Shown here one piece after another: positions 1-7,324 of a stretch of DNA of 64,000 nucleotides; position 1 is the first letter of the stretch, and every line of letters begins with the position of its first letter. The notes under the pieces were generated by a model. It searched no databases. It was not told where the DNA came from and worked only from the letters and a program-made list of their open reading frames with translations. A program made the translations under genes and the position numbers. Source of the DNA: Flavonifractor sp. An82 (GTDB taxonomy: Bacteria; Bacillota; Clostridia; Oscillospirales; Oscillospiraceae); NCBI RefSeq assembly GCF_002159265.1, contig NZ_NFHG01000008.1, forward strand, positions 62,001 through 126,000. The letters are read 5' to 3'.

Positions 1-130
1 CGGCAACAGGGGACTTGGTTCACCTCACTCCGCAGATCACACGGAAACGCTGACGCCGCCCATCGTCCGCCGGGACAAGCGTTTCGCATTCGGTTTCATT
101 CAAAAATCATCCTTGGGCCTATTTATATCA

Positions 131-445
131 TTACACTTGGAGTTGTCCCGCTGGCGCATAGGCAGGGGAGGCGTCCCCGCGCGCCTGCGGCTCCACTTCC
201 ACGGCAAAACGGTTTTCTGCCGTGGAGAAACTGACCTCACGCACAGCCCATACACTATTCCCGGTTGCACTTATGCGCCCATATCCATAACGCCGGGGCC
301 GGACTGCCGTATGAAAGACTGTCCCTGCTTCCCGCTGGTCCTGCCGGTGATCCTCGGGCAGGGGCCGTCCGCAGCAGTCTTTTACACCGCCAGTATAGCC
401 GTTTTTTACCGGGCCGTCAAGGGCCGAAAAACGCCCCCTCCGCAT
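131..445 (-). CDS. Unrecognised small open frame (104 codons), doubtful
   Basis: A 104-codon frame on the minus strand, just downstream of the PUA/nuclease-like gene. It is rich in Arg and Gly and has no motif I recognise. A frame of similar length lies opposite on the plus strand (113-463), so coding is not established. Bases 1-130 hold only a 20-codon frame on the minus strand. I see nothing else firm in 1-449, which may be the decayed interior of element A. Confidence 0.2.
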   Translation of the reverse strand: MRRGRFSALDGPVKNGYTGGVKDCCGRPLPEDHRQDQREAGTVFHTAVRPRRYGYGRISATGNSVWAVREVSFSTAENRFAVEVEPQARGDASPAYAPAGQLQV

Positions 446-449
446 CAGA

Positions 450-1721
450 CTATTGAGCCTTAGTAAATTGCGACAAGCATTGAGCCAAATCAGACCTTAG
501 ACTACTAATTTCTATCTCCGAATAGTCTCCCCAGGAGCAGACTAACGCGCCAAACTCCTCGGAATAAAAAAGCCCATCAGAAACCACAAAATCTAAAAAA
601 TCCTTTTTACCATTATCCCAAACATACTGCCGGGACGCTCGTCTCTTGAATTTATGTCCAGCATCAGTATAGCCCAGCCTGCGCAGACCTGCCGCAATAT
701 CTTCTATGGAGATTTCGTCAGTATCAGCCACTCTATAGAACCTGTTGTTGAAAATGGAATTGTGGTGCAAGGTTTCATATAACTCCGCCGGTCGTATAAT
801 CGTCACATTCGGCGCAGATTCGGACTGCCTTGCCGTGGCCTCCTCGTCATTCCACTTCCCGCTGAACAGATAAATCCGCTCGTAGCCGGATTCGCCGCTA
901 TAATGTTCGATGGAGATTTCCTCCTGATTCTTAACCTGACAACTGATGGGTTTCTGACGGGAGTCTCTTGCGTTGACAAATTGGAACTCATACTTCTGCT
1001 GGTTAGTCTTTCCGGAAGATGGGAGGAGCATATATCCCTTGTCTCCATGCCTCTCCCAGATATACAGAGCCACCAAGTCCTCCAACTGCCTATAATCCAG
1101 ACACCGAACAAAGTTCTCACGAGTAAAGCGCAGCGGCGGTATCTTCAATTGCGGCACAGTTTCTCTGTCGTCATAGAGTTTCATCGTTAGCAGACGGAGC
1201 CTATATCCATCCATTCTCTGTATTGTGGGGTGACGCTTCTGGGAAAGCCGCCCTCGGATCTCTGACGGGATATCCTCCTCCGAGGCATATTCCTCCCACT
1301 GCTCCACTCGACAGCCCCAGGAGAGATTGATATACGGCTCCTGATCTTGCTGCACATAGATTGCTGGCTCAATCACCCTTCCGACATAATAATGGCCGTT
1401 CTTCAGGCGAGTCAACACATAGTCGCCCTTTTGTACCCTTTTATATTGTTTTAGGGCGTTTTCCATACCGGAATTTGGGCCATATCTTTCTTTGTAAATT
1501 TCTGCGCCATCCTGAATGGAAGTACCGTAGCTAAGTGGCTCATTTACAATATCCCAACCCATTCCGAAGATCTTGTGATCGATGCAGGACTGCTGGAAGG
1601 TATCAATCTTCTCATAATCACCCCGTTCTTCCGGGTCGAAGGGCATCAGATAGACGATCCAGCAGTTGACGGGGTCCCCTGGTGATCTGCGCATATCGAG
1701 AAATGGGATCTCTCTGTGCAT
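450..1721 (-). CDS. PUA/EVE-like plus PD-(D/E)XK-like nuclease protein
   Basis: A 423-residue protein starting at ATG with GAGGAGG 8 bases upstream. Residues about 19-165 look like a PUA/EVE-type fold (CWIVYLMPFD, IFGMGWDI, KGDYVLTRLKNGHYYVGRVI). This fold binds modified bases or RNA in many restriction and defence proteins. Residues about 212-300 resemble an Mrr-type PD-(D/E)XK core: LEDLVALYI helix, GYMLLPSSG, YEFQFVN and CQVKN, the last matching the QxK strand. The usual metal-binding Asp would be Glu here. The C-terminal ~120 residues are unassigned. It lies 106 bp downstream of the DnaB-like ATPase on the same strand, so the two may form one cassette. Both domain calls are by eye, and defence is an inference from architecture and mobile context. 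Confidence 0.6.
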   Translation of the reverse strand: MHREIPFLDMRRSPGDPVNCWIVYLMPFDPEERGDYEKIDTFQQSCIDHKIFGMGWDIVNEPLSYGTSIQDGAEIYKERYGPNSGMENALKQYKRVQKGDYVLTRLKNGHYYVGRVIEPAIYVQQDQEPYINLSWGCRVEQWEEYASEEDIPSEIRGRLSQKRHPTIQRMDGYRLRLLTMKLYDDRETVPQLKIPPLRFTRENFVRCLDYRQLEDLVALYIWERHGDKGYMLLPSSGKTNQQKYEFQFVNARDSRQKPISCQVKNQEEISIEHYSGESGYERIYLFSGKWNDEEATARQSESAPNVTIIRPAELYETLHHNSIFNNRFYRVADTDEISIEDIAAGLRRLGYTDAGHKFKRRASRQYVWDNGKKDFLDFVVSDGLFYSEEFGALVCSWGDYSEIEISSLRSDLAQCLSQFTKAQ

Positions 1722-1827
1722 GTCGTTTCCTCCTCATATCATTTGTACTATGTTAACTTTGACCTCTGCAAAGGTCGCTGATACGATTAAGATATTCGCC
1801 CTGCAGGGCTTTCCCGGGAGGCACGCA

Positions 1828-2583
1828 TTACAGCAGTCGCGCATCATAGGGAAGAAATCGCCCCGTCATCTTATCCCATAAAAGGGACAGAACTGCGCAG
1901 CGGTCGATGCTGGGTCCAGCAGCAATCGTGGCTACCTGATACTGTGATGTGTCCCCCGTGTAGTATCCGTCTCTATGGAGCAGGAACACAGAGTCTACCA
2001 CCCTCTTGATGCTCTCCCAGTGGGGGATATCCACAGAGATCGGATGATGGCCCCTCCTGTACTCTGATGCCCTTGTCAGGCGTGAGAGCAGCAGCACGGC
2101 CATATTTTGACTGCGGGCAAAGTCCCGCAGATCAGCACAGATTCGTGCCGCATCAAATATTGCCTGACCGCCGCGGGAAATCCGATACATTCCCTGCAAA
2201 TCATCTACCACCACAAGGTCAATTCGCTGCCCCAATTCCATGACAGCTTGTTGCAGTTCTCGTCCATCCCCCACTCTGTCCTCCAAGGCGATGTTTTGTG
2301 GACATTGAAAGTCTGGTTTGACCCGAAGGATTTTCTCAACAATCTCTCCAACAGAGAGGACTGTCGTAAACCAGACCACATAGCCGCCGGAGTCAGCGAT
2401 GTTTGCAGCAATTTGGGCCGCCAAAGTACTTCTTCCCATGCCAGGGCGTGATCCAAGGAGGGACACCGTCCCGCGTCGAAGCAAGGGGGCCATACTGTCT
2501 AATTCAAGGAAACCCGTATGGATGATAGGAAACCTATCTTTCAAATCCGCGTGTTTCCTAATTGCATGATCCATCCATTCCAT
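1828..2583 (-). CDS. DnaB/RadA-like RecA-fold ATPase, stand-alone C-terminal domain
   Basis: A 251-residue protein resembling only the C-terminal motor of the replicative helicase DnaB; the N-terminal DnaG-interacting domain is absent. Walker A is GSRPGMGRST (residues 44-53), where the family normally has GKT/GKS, so the phosphate-binding Lys is Arg at residue 51. Walker B is LVVVDDLQ (123-130). A polar strand, AVLLLSRL, follows near 162. Start ATG is preceded by AAGGTGAT. It may be a loader, sensor or decoy ATPase rather than a working helicase. It is the gene nearest the right end of element A and lies upstream of the PUA/nuclease-like gene. Confidence 0.65.
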   Translation of the reverse strand: MEWMDHAIRKHADLKDRFPIIHTGFLELDSMAPLLRRGTVSLLGSRPGMGRSTLAAQIAANIADSGGYVVWFTTVLSVGEIVEKILRVKPDFQCPQNIALEDRVGDGRELQQAVMELGQRIDLVVVDDLQGMYRISRGGQAIFDAARICADLRDFARSQNMAVLLLSRLTRASEYRRGHHPISVDIPHWESIKRVVDSVFLLHRDGYYTGDTSQYQVATIAAGPSIDRCAVLSLLWDKMTGRFLPYDARLL

Positions 2584-2683
2584 AGTATATCACCTTGGTC
2601 GTTACTATCACAATCATTTTAGCAGTTCTATTATCCGATATCCAGTGTACCAAAAAACGGACTTAAAACGGGGTGATTAAAAG

Positions 2684-2724
2684 AACAGGCCGACACTCAA
2701 ATCACCTATGAGCGTCGGCCTGTT
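2684..2724. terminator. Hairpin at right end of element A
   Basis: Arms AACAGGCCGACaCTC (2684-2698) and GAGcGTCGGCCTGTT (2710-2724) pair with one mismatch around an 11-base loop. The hairpin lies upstream of the DnaB-like gene and beside the element end. It may insulate the element from readthrough or mark its terminus. Element B has a hairpin at the equivalent place (14090-14124). Confidence 0.6.
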
Positions 2725-2731
2725 GTTACCC

Positions 2732-2976
2732 TATCATGCGCTTTGTCTGTGGCGTAAGTCTGGCGTAAATCCGCTTTTCCTAACGCTGAAACCCAGTCGT
2801 TTCAAGGGCTTAGGGTGTTTATCAATACATGCCGCCCTCGGGGAATTACGGCTTTCTATACGAGATAAGTAGAGAAAAGAAGGGATATGTGTTATATTCT
2901 ATAATTTCTTTCCGATATTCTCTACCATAGTCTACATATCTTACCTGCTGAAAATGGTAAGTTTTATGGTAAGCAG
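2732..2976. other. A/B element junction: attachment core and integrase arm-type repeats
   Basis: In this 423-bp gene-free interval (2584-3006), the core TACATGCCGCCC lies at 2826-2837. To its left are two CGTAA repeats (from 2753 and 2764). To its right are CTTACC (2940-2945), GGTAAG (2956-2961) and GGTAAGCAG (2968-2976). These look like core and arm sites of a Tn916-type integrase. The core is identical to the last codons of groEL (Gly-Gly-Met-Tyr). The intervening 2838-2939 is AT-rich with no gene visible. Confidence 0.65.
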
Positions 2977-3006
2977 TCGGGTATTTTTTGCAGGAAGCAA
3001 AGACAC

Positions 3007-4164
3007 TTATAGATTGGAGACTGCCTTGCCAAATGCCTCTTGAACCGCGTGAAAGTCAACATGCGTATAGACATCTAATGTCACGCTGACATTGGAGTGG
3101 CCCATAAGGTATTGCAGGCTTTTCACATCGATCCCGGCTCGCTGCATATTGGTACAGAAGGTATGGCGCAGCACATGGGGCGTTACACGCGGAAAGGATT
3201 TTCCATAGATCCGTTCCATCTTTTTCTGCATTCCCCGCATATAGTTTTCCAAGTGCATAGCAACCTTTGGCATCCCGGCTTTATCCAGGAAGAGAAAGCC
3301 GCTGTACCCATCCACCAGGAGTTCTACTGTTGGAGGCTGCCGGTTTGCCACAACACGCTTTAACGCCATGTAGACCACATCGCTCATGGGGATACACCGG
3401 ACACCGCTGCTGGTCTTAGGCGATTTTACAAAGTAAGGCTTTTCTGCCGTCCGGCAGAGCTGGTGGTCAATAAAGATGAGCCGCTTTTTGAAGTCCACGT
3501 CTTTCTTGGTAAGGCCGTACAACTCACTAACCCGCAACCCGGTGCCCATCAGGATCACAATATCATCATAGTAATTATCCTGTCCATTCTCCTGAATAAA
3601 GCGAAGATAATTTTCCTGCTGTTGCTTGGTAAGTGCCGTTCTTTTCACCGCATCGTCCGGAATAATATCGGACACCTTGAATTTGAACGGATTTTTGCGA
3701 ATCATGTCATCATCGACAGCCATCTCAAAGGTGGGCCGTAGCACACTATGGTAGATAGAGATTGTGTTGCGTTTGCTTCCGGTATCATGTAGGTCAATGT
3801 AGAAACGCTTGGCATCGGACAGCTTTACATTTCGCACCTTCATCTGCCCAAACTCAGATTCCTTGATCCGGTTAATGACGGTTCCATAGGCCCGCTTCGT
3901 ATTATTTCCAATGTCTCGCTTCAGGCTCATATAGCGGTCTACCAAATCAGCTACTGAAATTTCACCGGCAGCATAGTCGATGCCATCGGCGAGGTCCCTT
4001 TGGATCGCGGCTTCCTTCTTCCGAAGATCTTCTAATGTCTTAGCGTAAATACATCGCACTTTTCCGTAACTATCTGTATAGCGATAATCATAGGTGCCAT
4101 TTTTGCGTTGATTTTCACCTGTTTTCAGTACTCGGCCATTTCTATCTTTGCGCTTTCCCGCCAC
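3007..4164 (-). CDS. int: Tyrosine recombinase / integrase (Tn916 Int type)
   Basis: Catalyses site-specific insertion and excision of element B. A 385-residue protein with an N-terminal arm-binding region, a SAM-like core-binding domain (about 75-165) and a C-terminal catalytic domain. Catalytic residues are visible: Arg in GTGLRVSEL, Lys in KSPKTSSG, His-x-x-Arg in HVLRHTF, His in LMGHSNVS and Tyr in TLDVYTHV. GTG at 4164 is chosen over GTG at 4173 because GGAG lies 8 bases before the former and overlaps the latter. It is the last gene before the attachment core at 2826. A long hairpin separates it from xis. Confidence 0.92.
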   Translation of the reverse strand: MAGKRKDRNGRVLKTGENQRKNGTYDYRYTDSYGKVRCIYAKTLEDLRKKEAAIQRDLADGIDYAAGEISVADLVDRYMSLKRDIGNNTKRAYGTVINRIKESEFGQMKVRNVKLSDAKRFYIDLHDTGSKRNTISIYHSVLRPTFEMAVDDDMIRKNPFKFKVSDIIPDDAVKRTALTKQQQENYLRFIQENGQDNYYDDIVILMGTGLRVSELYGLTKKDVDFKKRLIFIDHQLCRTAEKPYFVKSPKTSSGVRCIPMSDVVYMALKRVVANRQPPTVELLVDGYSGFLFLDKAGMPKVAMHLENYMRGMQKKMERIYGKSFPRVTPHVLRHTFCTNMQRAGIDVKSLQYLMGHSNVSVTLDVYTHVDFHAVQEAFGKAVSNL

Positions 4165-4183
4165 AATGCACACTCCTTTCCGG

Positions 4184-4235
4184 AAAAGCGCCCGATATGT
4201 ATGATACAGTTATCATAGCATATCTGGGCGCTTTT
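4184..4235 (-). terminator. Long hairpin between xis and int
   Basis: Arms AAAAGCGCCC (4184-4193) and GGGCGCTTTT (4226-4235) enclose GATATG/CATATC and TATGATA/TATCATA. Together they make a stem of about 23 bp with two single-base bulges and a 4-base loop (4207-4210). On the minus strand it ends in a T run before the int ribosome-binding site. It could attenuate transcription from xis into int. Confidence 0.6.
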
Positions 4236-4241
4236 TGCCAT

Positions 4242-4442
4242 TCAAATGGAATATTCACTTTGGAGATATGCCTCAAATGGTTTCCGTTTTATCAGGCGAC
4301 GATTTCCCACCCAAAGCACATATTTCTCGCACTCCTTGGTATCGGTCATCTGCCTCAGTTTGTTGATGCCAATGTTATAGTAGGCAGCGGCTTCCTCCAA
4401 AGTAAGATTGGCTTTCTGCCAAATAGGAATTTCATGCGCCAC
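4242..4442 (-). CDS. xis: Excisionase (Tn916 Xis-like)
   Basis: A 66-residue DNA-binding directionality factor expected to bend the element ends and bias integrase toward excision. It has a MerR/Xis-like winged helix: IPIWQKANLTLEEAAAYYNIGINKLRQM followed by YVLWVGNRRLIKRKPFEAYL, ending SEYSI. Start is GTG at 4442 with GAGGTGA 5 bases upstream; longer frames overlap ftsK without a ribosome-binding site. It lies 11 bp downstream of the ftsK-like gene and 77 bp upstream of int. Confidence 0.88.
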   Translation of the reverse strand: MAHEIPIWQKANLTLEEAAAYYNIGINKLRQMTDTKECEKYVLWVGNRRLIKRKPFEAYLQSEYSI

Positions 4443-4452
4443 GGAAATCACC

Positions 4453-5763
4453 TCACAGTTGCTTTTCGTCCAGCAAGTAAGCCTGGAACACAGTACCATC
4501 CCCGGTGATGAAGCGGCCCCTTGCGTCCTTGGGTATCTGATCGGCGGCGCTGGTATTGTCCAGAATGATTTGAGAGAGTACATTGTCCGCCCTGCCGCAT
4601 ACCCGGAAATCCAGGTTGTTCTTGATCTGGCCGGGGAGAATGTTGGCGTCCGGGCGCTGGGTGGCGAGGATTAGGTGGATGCCAAAGGCCCGTCCCAGGC
4701 GGGATAGTGTCGCCAGCTTGTTTTCAATCTGGGCCAGCACTTCCTTACTTTCTTTGCTGCGGCCTGTTTTGTCCAGCATCTCTGCTACTTCGTCGCAGGC
4801 GAACACGATCCGAGAGAGACTTTCTCCTGTGACCTCGTTATAGGTATCCAGATCTTTACACCCGGTTTCCGCAAGCCGTCCCTTGCGGTATTCCAACACC
4901 GTCACAAGCTGACCCAGGGTATACAGCAAATCTTTCTCAGTGAAGCACATCCGGCATTTATTGTGCCAGGCTTCGGGAAAGTCCACGCCGCCCTTGAAAT
5001 CGGCTATGTAGACCTCCGCCCCCTTGAGGAGCGACTGCATAAGCAGCAGCTTCAGCAGCACACTTTTTCCGCTGCCCGTAGAGCCGCCCAGCAGGATATG
5101 AGGGATATTTGCAAGGTTGACTGTCACCGCCCCTGTGAGGCTTTCTCCCAGCACCAGAACAAAACTTTCCGGGGACAGGTATTTGTCATTCCAGGGGAGC
5201 AGGGCCGGGAAATCACTTTTTGCCGGGACAGCATAGACACGAATGAGTTTTCGCCCCTCCGCCCAGGTCATTTTTGCTATGGTAATATCCAGGGCCGTTT
5301 CAATCCTGGCCCGTTTGTCCTCCCACTCGCCCAGCGGTATCCCACAGGGGTCAAACTCCCAGATCGTCAGCCGGGGATTATCCCTGTCCTGCCGTTTGGC
5401 TATGAGGGCGGGGGCCTCTCCTGCATGGTTGACAAGGCCAACTTTCTGCAAACCCTCCTTTGCCGCTTTGCTGCCCTGGGGCGTTCCCAGGAACGCCAGG
5501 AAAGCCAAGAGGCCACCCACAGCATAGAGGGGAATCAAAAGATTGATAGCCGCTTCCAGAACAGGGGAAAACATACCATAGGAATCCAGACTGAACAGGT
5601 ATGCCCGAAACAGCCAAACCAGCGCAGCGCCCACCAGATAGGCTCCCAGCAGCACGCCCTTGTAAGGAGTATGCGTTACCACCTCAAGCCCCGTTTTCAT
5701 GCGTTGGAGTAGGCGGCGGTTCTCCGTCCGCTTGTGAATCGTGTCTTTATCACTTCTTGTCAT
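4453..5763 (-). CDS. FtsK/SpoIIIE-type DNA translocase (Tn916 Orf21-like coupling protein)
   Basis: A membrane-anchored ATPase that would present element DNA to a conjugation channel. The 436-residue protein has two N-terminal membrane segments (about 35-55 and 66-92) and an FtsK motor with Walker A GGSTGSGKS (226-234), Walker B RIVFACDEVAEM (318-329) and ATQRPD (367-372). ATG at 5763 overlaps the 3' end of rep by 14 bases, which implies translational coupling. Longer upstream frames lie within rep. Tn916 and ICEBs1 pair an equivalent protein with their relaxase; here the partner is a CRESS-type Rep. Confidence 0.9.
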   Translation of the reverse strand: MTRSDKDTIHKRTENRRLLQRMKTGLEVVTHTPYKGVLLGAYLVGAALVWLFRAYLFSLDSYGMFSPVLEAAINLLIPLYAVGGLLAFLAFLGTPQGSKAAKEGLQKVGLVNHAGEAPALIAKRQDRDNPRLTIWEFDPCGIPLGEWEDKRARIETALDITIAKMTWAEGRKLIRVYAVPAKSDFPALLPWNDKYLSPESFVLVLGESLTGAVTVNLANIPHILLGGSTGSGKSVLLKLLLMQSLLKGAEVYIADFKGGVDFPEAWHNKCRMCFTEKDLLYTLGQLVTVLEYRKGRLAETGCKDLDTYNEVTGESLSRIVFACDEVAEMLDKTGRSKESKEVLAQIENKLATLSRLGRAFGIHLILATQRPDANILPGQIKNNLDFRVCGRADNVLSQIILDNTSAADQIPKDARGRFITGDGTVFQAYLLDEKQL

Positions 5764-6712
5764 AGGGAAAGCCCCCTTTCTTGTGGATGATCGTGGAGCC
5801 GTCCGGGAGGTACTCCACCACAGTATGGATACGGCGGAGAAATGCCCGCCAGGTTTCCGGCCTCGCCTGCTGTTCCACCCAATATTGATTTTCCAGCGGC
5901 GAGTTAGATGTGATATATACTTTTGTGTAACAGGCCGTTTTGTCATTGTACCGGGCCGGGAGCGACAGGGGATAAATGTCCAGGTAGTTGAGCATATCTT
6001 CAATGGGAATTTGGCTGCTGAACTCCTCGAATACAAGCACATCCTGCCCGTGGTAGCCGTCAAAGGAAATGCCCCTTGTGGCCCGGTAGTTTGTCACCCG
6101 GTAAATGCTCCTGGGGTCATGGGTGCTGTAAATGCTCCGTGTCTTACCTGCTCCGCTGGATCCATAGAGATACGTTACTTCCAAAAGGCGGTTTTCCACG
6201 GCGTACTTTTCCGCCGTCAAGGTCTGCCGCAGCAGGTCAATATCACGGACACGAAAAGCCATGGCGGGATTATCGTCAATGATCTCCGTGGTGGTCAGGC
6301 CGTCCCGGATATTCTGGACGAGCCGGAACATCTCCGGGTGTTTCTCCGCCCGTTCCGGGGGCATCTCGCCCCATTCCTCAAATGTCCCAGGCACCGCAGT
6401 TTCCGCTTTGTCCGTATCCGCCCATCGGCCCTCCTTGCGGATGTAGGCCCGGTTTTCCTGCACCGTTCCGTATGCCTTTTCTATATGAGCGACGGGGAAG
6501 CGGTTTTTGATTGTGGTAAATCGTACCGGCGATGGAGCGTAGAAAAACAAGTGCGTGTGATATGTCCCCGTTGACGCTGTTTCGTCGGCCATGCAGTAAT
6601 AGGCCGGGGAAAACCTCTGTAAGATTTCCTTGATGGCGCTATGGTCTAATCCGGCCTCTGATGGATTGTTGATTACAAGCGCCCATTTTCGGGATTGGCT
6701 GTTGCTGCCCAT
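5750..6712 (-). CDS. rep: CRESS-type replication initiator: HUH endonuclease plus superfamily 3 helicase
   Basis: A 320-residue rolling-circle initiator with the domain order of geminivirus, circovirus and phytoplasma-plasmid Reps. HUH domain: motif I ALVINNP (11-17), motif II HTHLFF (52-57), motif III YIRK (90-93, catalytic Tyr and Lys). SF3 helicase: Walker A GSSGAGKT (184-191), Walker B VLVFEEF (225-231), motif C ITSN (267-270). ATG at 6712 has GGGAGG 6 bases upstream. A canonical CRESS stem-loop origin with tandem iterons lies in its leader. It overlaps the ftsK-like gene and no other relaxase is present, so it probably nicks for transfer as well as for replication (inference). All six motifs are intact. 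Confidence 0.93.
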   Translation of the reverse strand: MGSNSQSRKWALVINNPSEAGLDHSAIKEILQRFSPAYYCMADETASTGTYHTHLFFYAPSPVRFTTIKNRFPVAHIEKAYGTVQENRAYIRKEGRWADTDKAETAVPGTFEEWGEMPPERAEKHPEMFRLVQNIRDGLTTTEIIDDNPAMAFRVRDIDLLRQTLTAEKYAVENRLLEVTYLYGSSGAGKTRSIYSTHDPRSIYRVTNYRATRGISFDGYHGQDVLVFEEFSSQIPIEDMLNYLDIYPLSLPARYNDKTACYTKVYITSNSPLENQYWVEQQARPETWRAFLRRIHTVVEYLPDGSTIIHKKGGFPYDKK

Positions 6713-6730
6713 GTAAAGCCTCCCTTGTAT

Positions 6731-6744
6731 TGCTACATGCTACA
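6731..6744. repeat. Tandem iterons TGCTACA x2 beside the rep origin
   Basis: Two perfect adjacent copies of TGCTACA (6731-6737 and 6738-6744), ending 4 bp from the origin stem and lying between it and the rep ribosome-binding site. In geminiviruses and circoviruses, iterons next to the stem-loop are the specific Rep-binding sites; the same role is inferred here. Confidence 0.7.
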
Positions 6745-6748
6745 AGTT

Positions 6749-6780
6749 TCCCATAAGGGGTAATACTGACCCTTATGGGA
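6749..6780 (-). other. CRESS-type stem-loop replication origin (nonanucleotide CAGTATTAC)
   Basis: Perfect 11-bp inverted repeat: TCCCATAAGGG (6749-6759) and CCCTTATGGGA (6770-6780). On the rep-coding strand the 10-base loop reads TCAGTATTAC (6769 to 6760). It contains CAGTATTAC, an exact match to the NANTATTAC origin consensus of CRESS-DNA viruses, whose Reps nick between TATT and AC. That places the predicted nick between 6762 and 6761. The origin lies 37 bp upstream of the rep start. The match is seen directly; the function is inferred from the paired Rep. Confidence 0.85.
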
Positions 6781-6866
6781 GGGCGGCGCTGGCGCTGCCG
6801 CCGGGGGCCATTCCCTTGAGGGGACTGTCCTTATCCCGGCTGGCCTCTCCAGTGCCGCCCAGGTCA

Positions 6867-7184
6867 TCAGGCTTTCGGATTCACCAGATGGATGCCCGCA
6901 GCCCTAGCTCCCACCTGGGGCTGGCCCTGGCTCCAATAGATGAATACCTCCAGGCCGTCAAAGCGCACTTCCACATAGCCGTCCGGGGTATCCATACGCT
7001 TTTCACCGTCAATGCGTACATTGATTTTGTCCAGACCCTTGTCCGGCAGGGCCACCGTATAGCGGTAGCCGAGGACGGTATCTGTCCGCCTGTTGTTCTG
7101 GTACTCATAGGCCGGGGACACCTCCACCAGCCACAGCTTGCTTCCCAGGCTCTTAGAGTCAATGATAAGGTCAGTGATTTTCAT
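6867..7184 (-). CDS. Small conserved conjugative-element protein (DUF961 / Tn916 Orf22-23-like)
   Basis: A 105-residue soluble protein starting MKITDLIID, with GGAGG upstream of ATG 7184; the longer start has no ribosome-binding site. The sequence is mostly beta (KLWLVEVSPAYEY, YRYTVALPDKGLDKINVRIDG, VEVRFDGLEVFIYW). In size, position upstream of rep-ftsK and look it resembles the DUF961 proteins of Tn916-type elements, whose exact role is not settled. The family assignment is by resemblance and position only. The origin stem-loop lies between it and rep. Confidence 0.55.
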   Translation of the reverse strand: MKITDLIIDSKSLGSKLWLVEVSPAYEYQNNRRTDTVLGYRYTVALPDKGLDKINVRIDGEKRMDTPDGYVEVRFDGLEVFIYWSQGQPQVGARAAGIHLVNPKA

Positions 7185-7237
7185 AGCAATTTCCTCCACT
7201 GTATTGTGGGCGGTGGCTGGCCTGCCCGCCGCCCTGG

Positions 7238-7271
7238 TGATAAGGTCACAAGTCCTTGTGTGGCCTTATCA
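7238..7271. other. Leader hairpin upstream of the Orf22/23-like gene
   Basis: TGATAAGGTCACAAG (7238-7252) pairs with CTTGTGTGGCCTTATCA (7255-7271) with small bulges. It lies in the 5' leader of the rep-region operon. It could be a regulatory leader, a single-strand origin or part of a transfer origin; the sequence alone does not decide. Confidence 0.4.
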
Positions 7272-7292
7272 TACCGCGGAAAATCCCTTGAA

Positions 7293-7310
7293 AATTTCAC
7301 TGGTGAAATT
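7293..7310. promoter_or_regulatory. Palindromic operator candidate AATTTCAC-TG-GTGAAATT
   Basis: A perfect 8+8 bp palindrome (7293-7300, 7303-7310) between the XRE repressor and the rep-region operon. A TATGAT hexamer follows downstream on the minus strand. The position suits repression of the replication/transfer operon by the XRE protein encoded just upstream (inference). Confidence 0.5.
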
Positions 7311-7324
7311 CAGACAAAAAAATT

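Larger units (their letters stand above)
1..2837. mobile_element. Right part of integrative element A (left end outside window)
   Basis: Accessory DNA ending at a copy of the groEL-terminal core (2826-2837). Its right end has the same layout as that of the neighbouring element B: a strong hairpin (2684-2724), a TATCA-N-GCGCTTT motif (from 2732), two CGTAA repeats 11 bp apart (from 2753 and 2764) and the 12-bp core. It carries a DnaB-like ATPase and a PUA/nuclease-like protein, both on the minus strand. No integrase for this element is visible, so its left boundary must lie before base 1. The extent is an inference; the shared end structure is seen directly. Confidence 0.6.

Noticed and set aside
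4443-4583. N-terminal extension of the excisionase
   Set aside because: Overlaps the ftsK-like gene and lacks a ribosome-binding site; GTG 4442 with GAGGTGA fits the family length.
7238-7271. Calling the leader hairpin an oriT
   Set aside because: No known nick motif in it; the stem-loop at 6749-6780 is the better Rep target.
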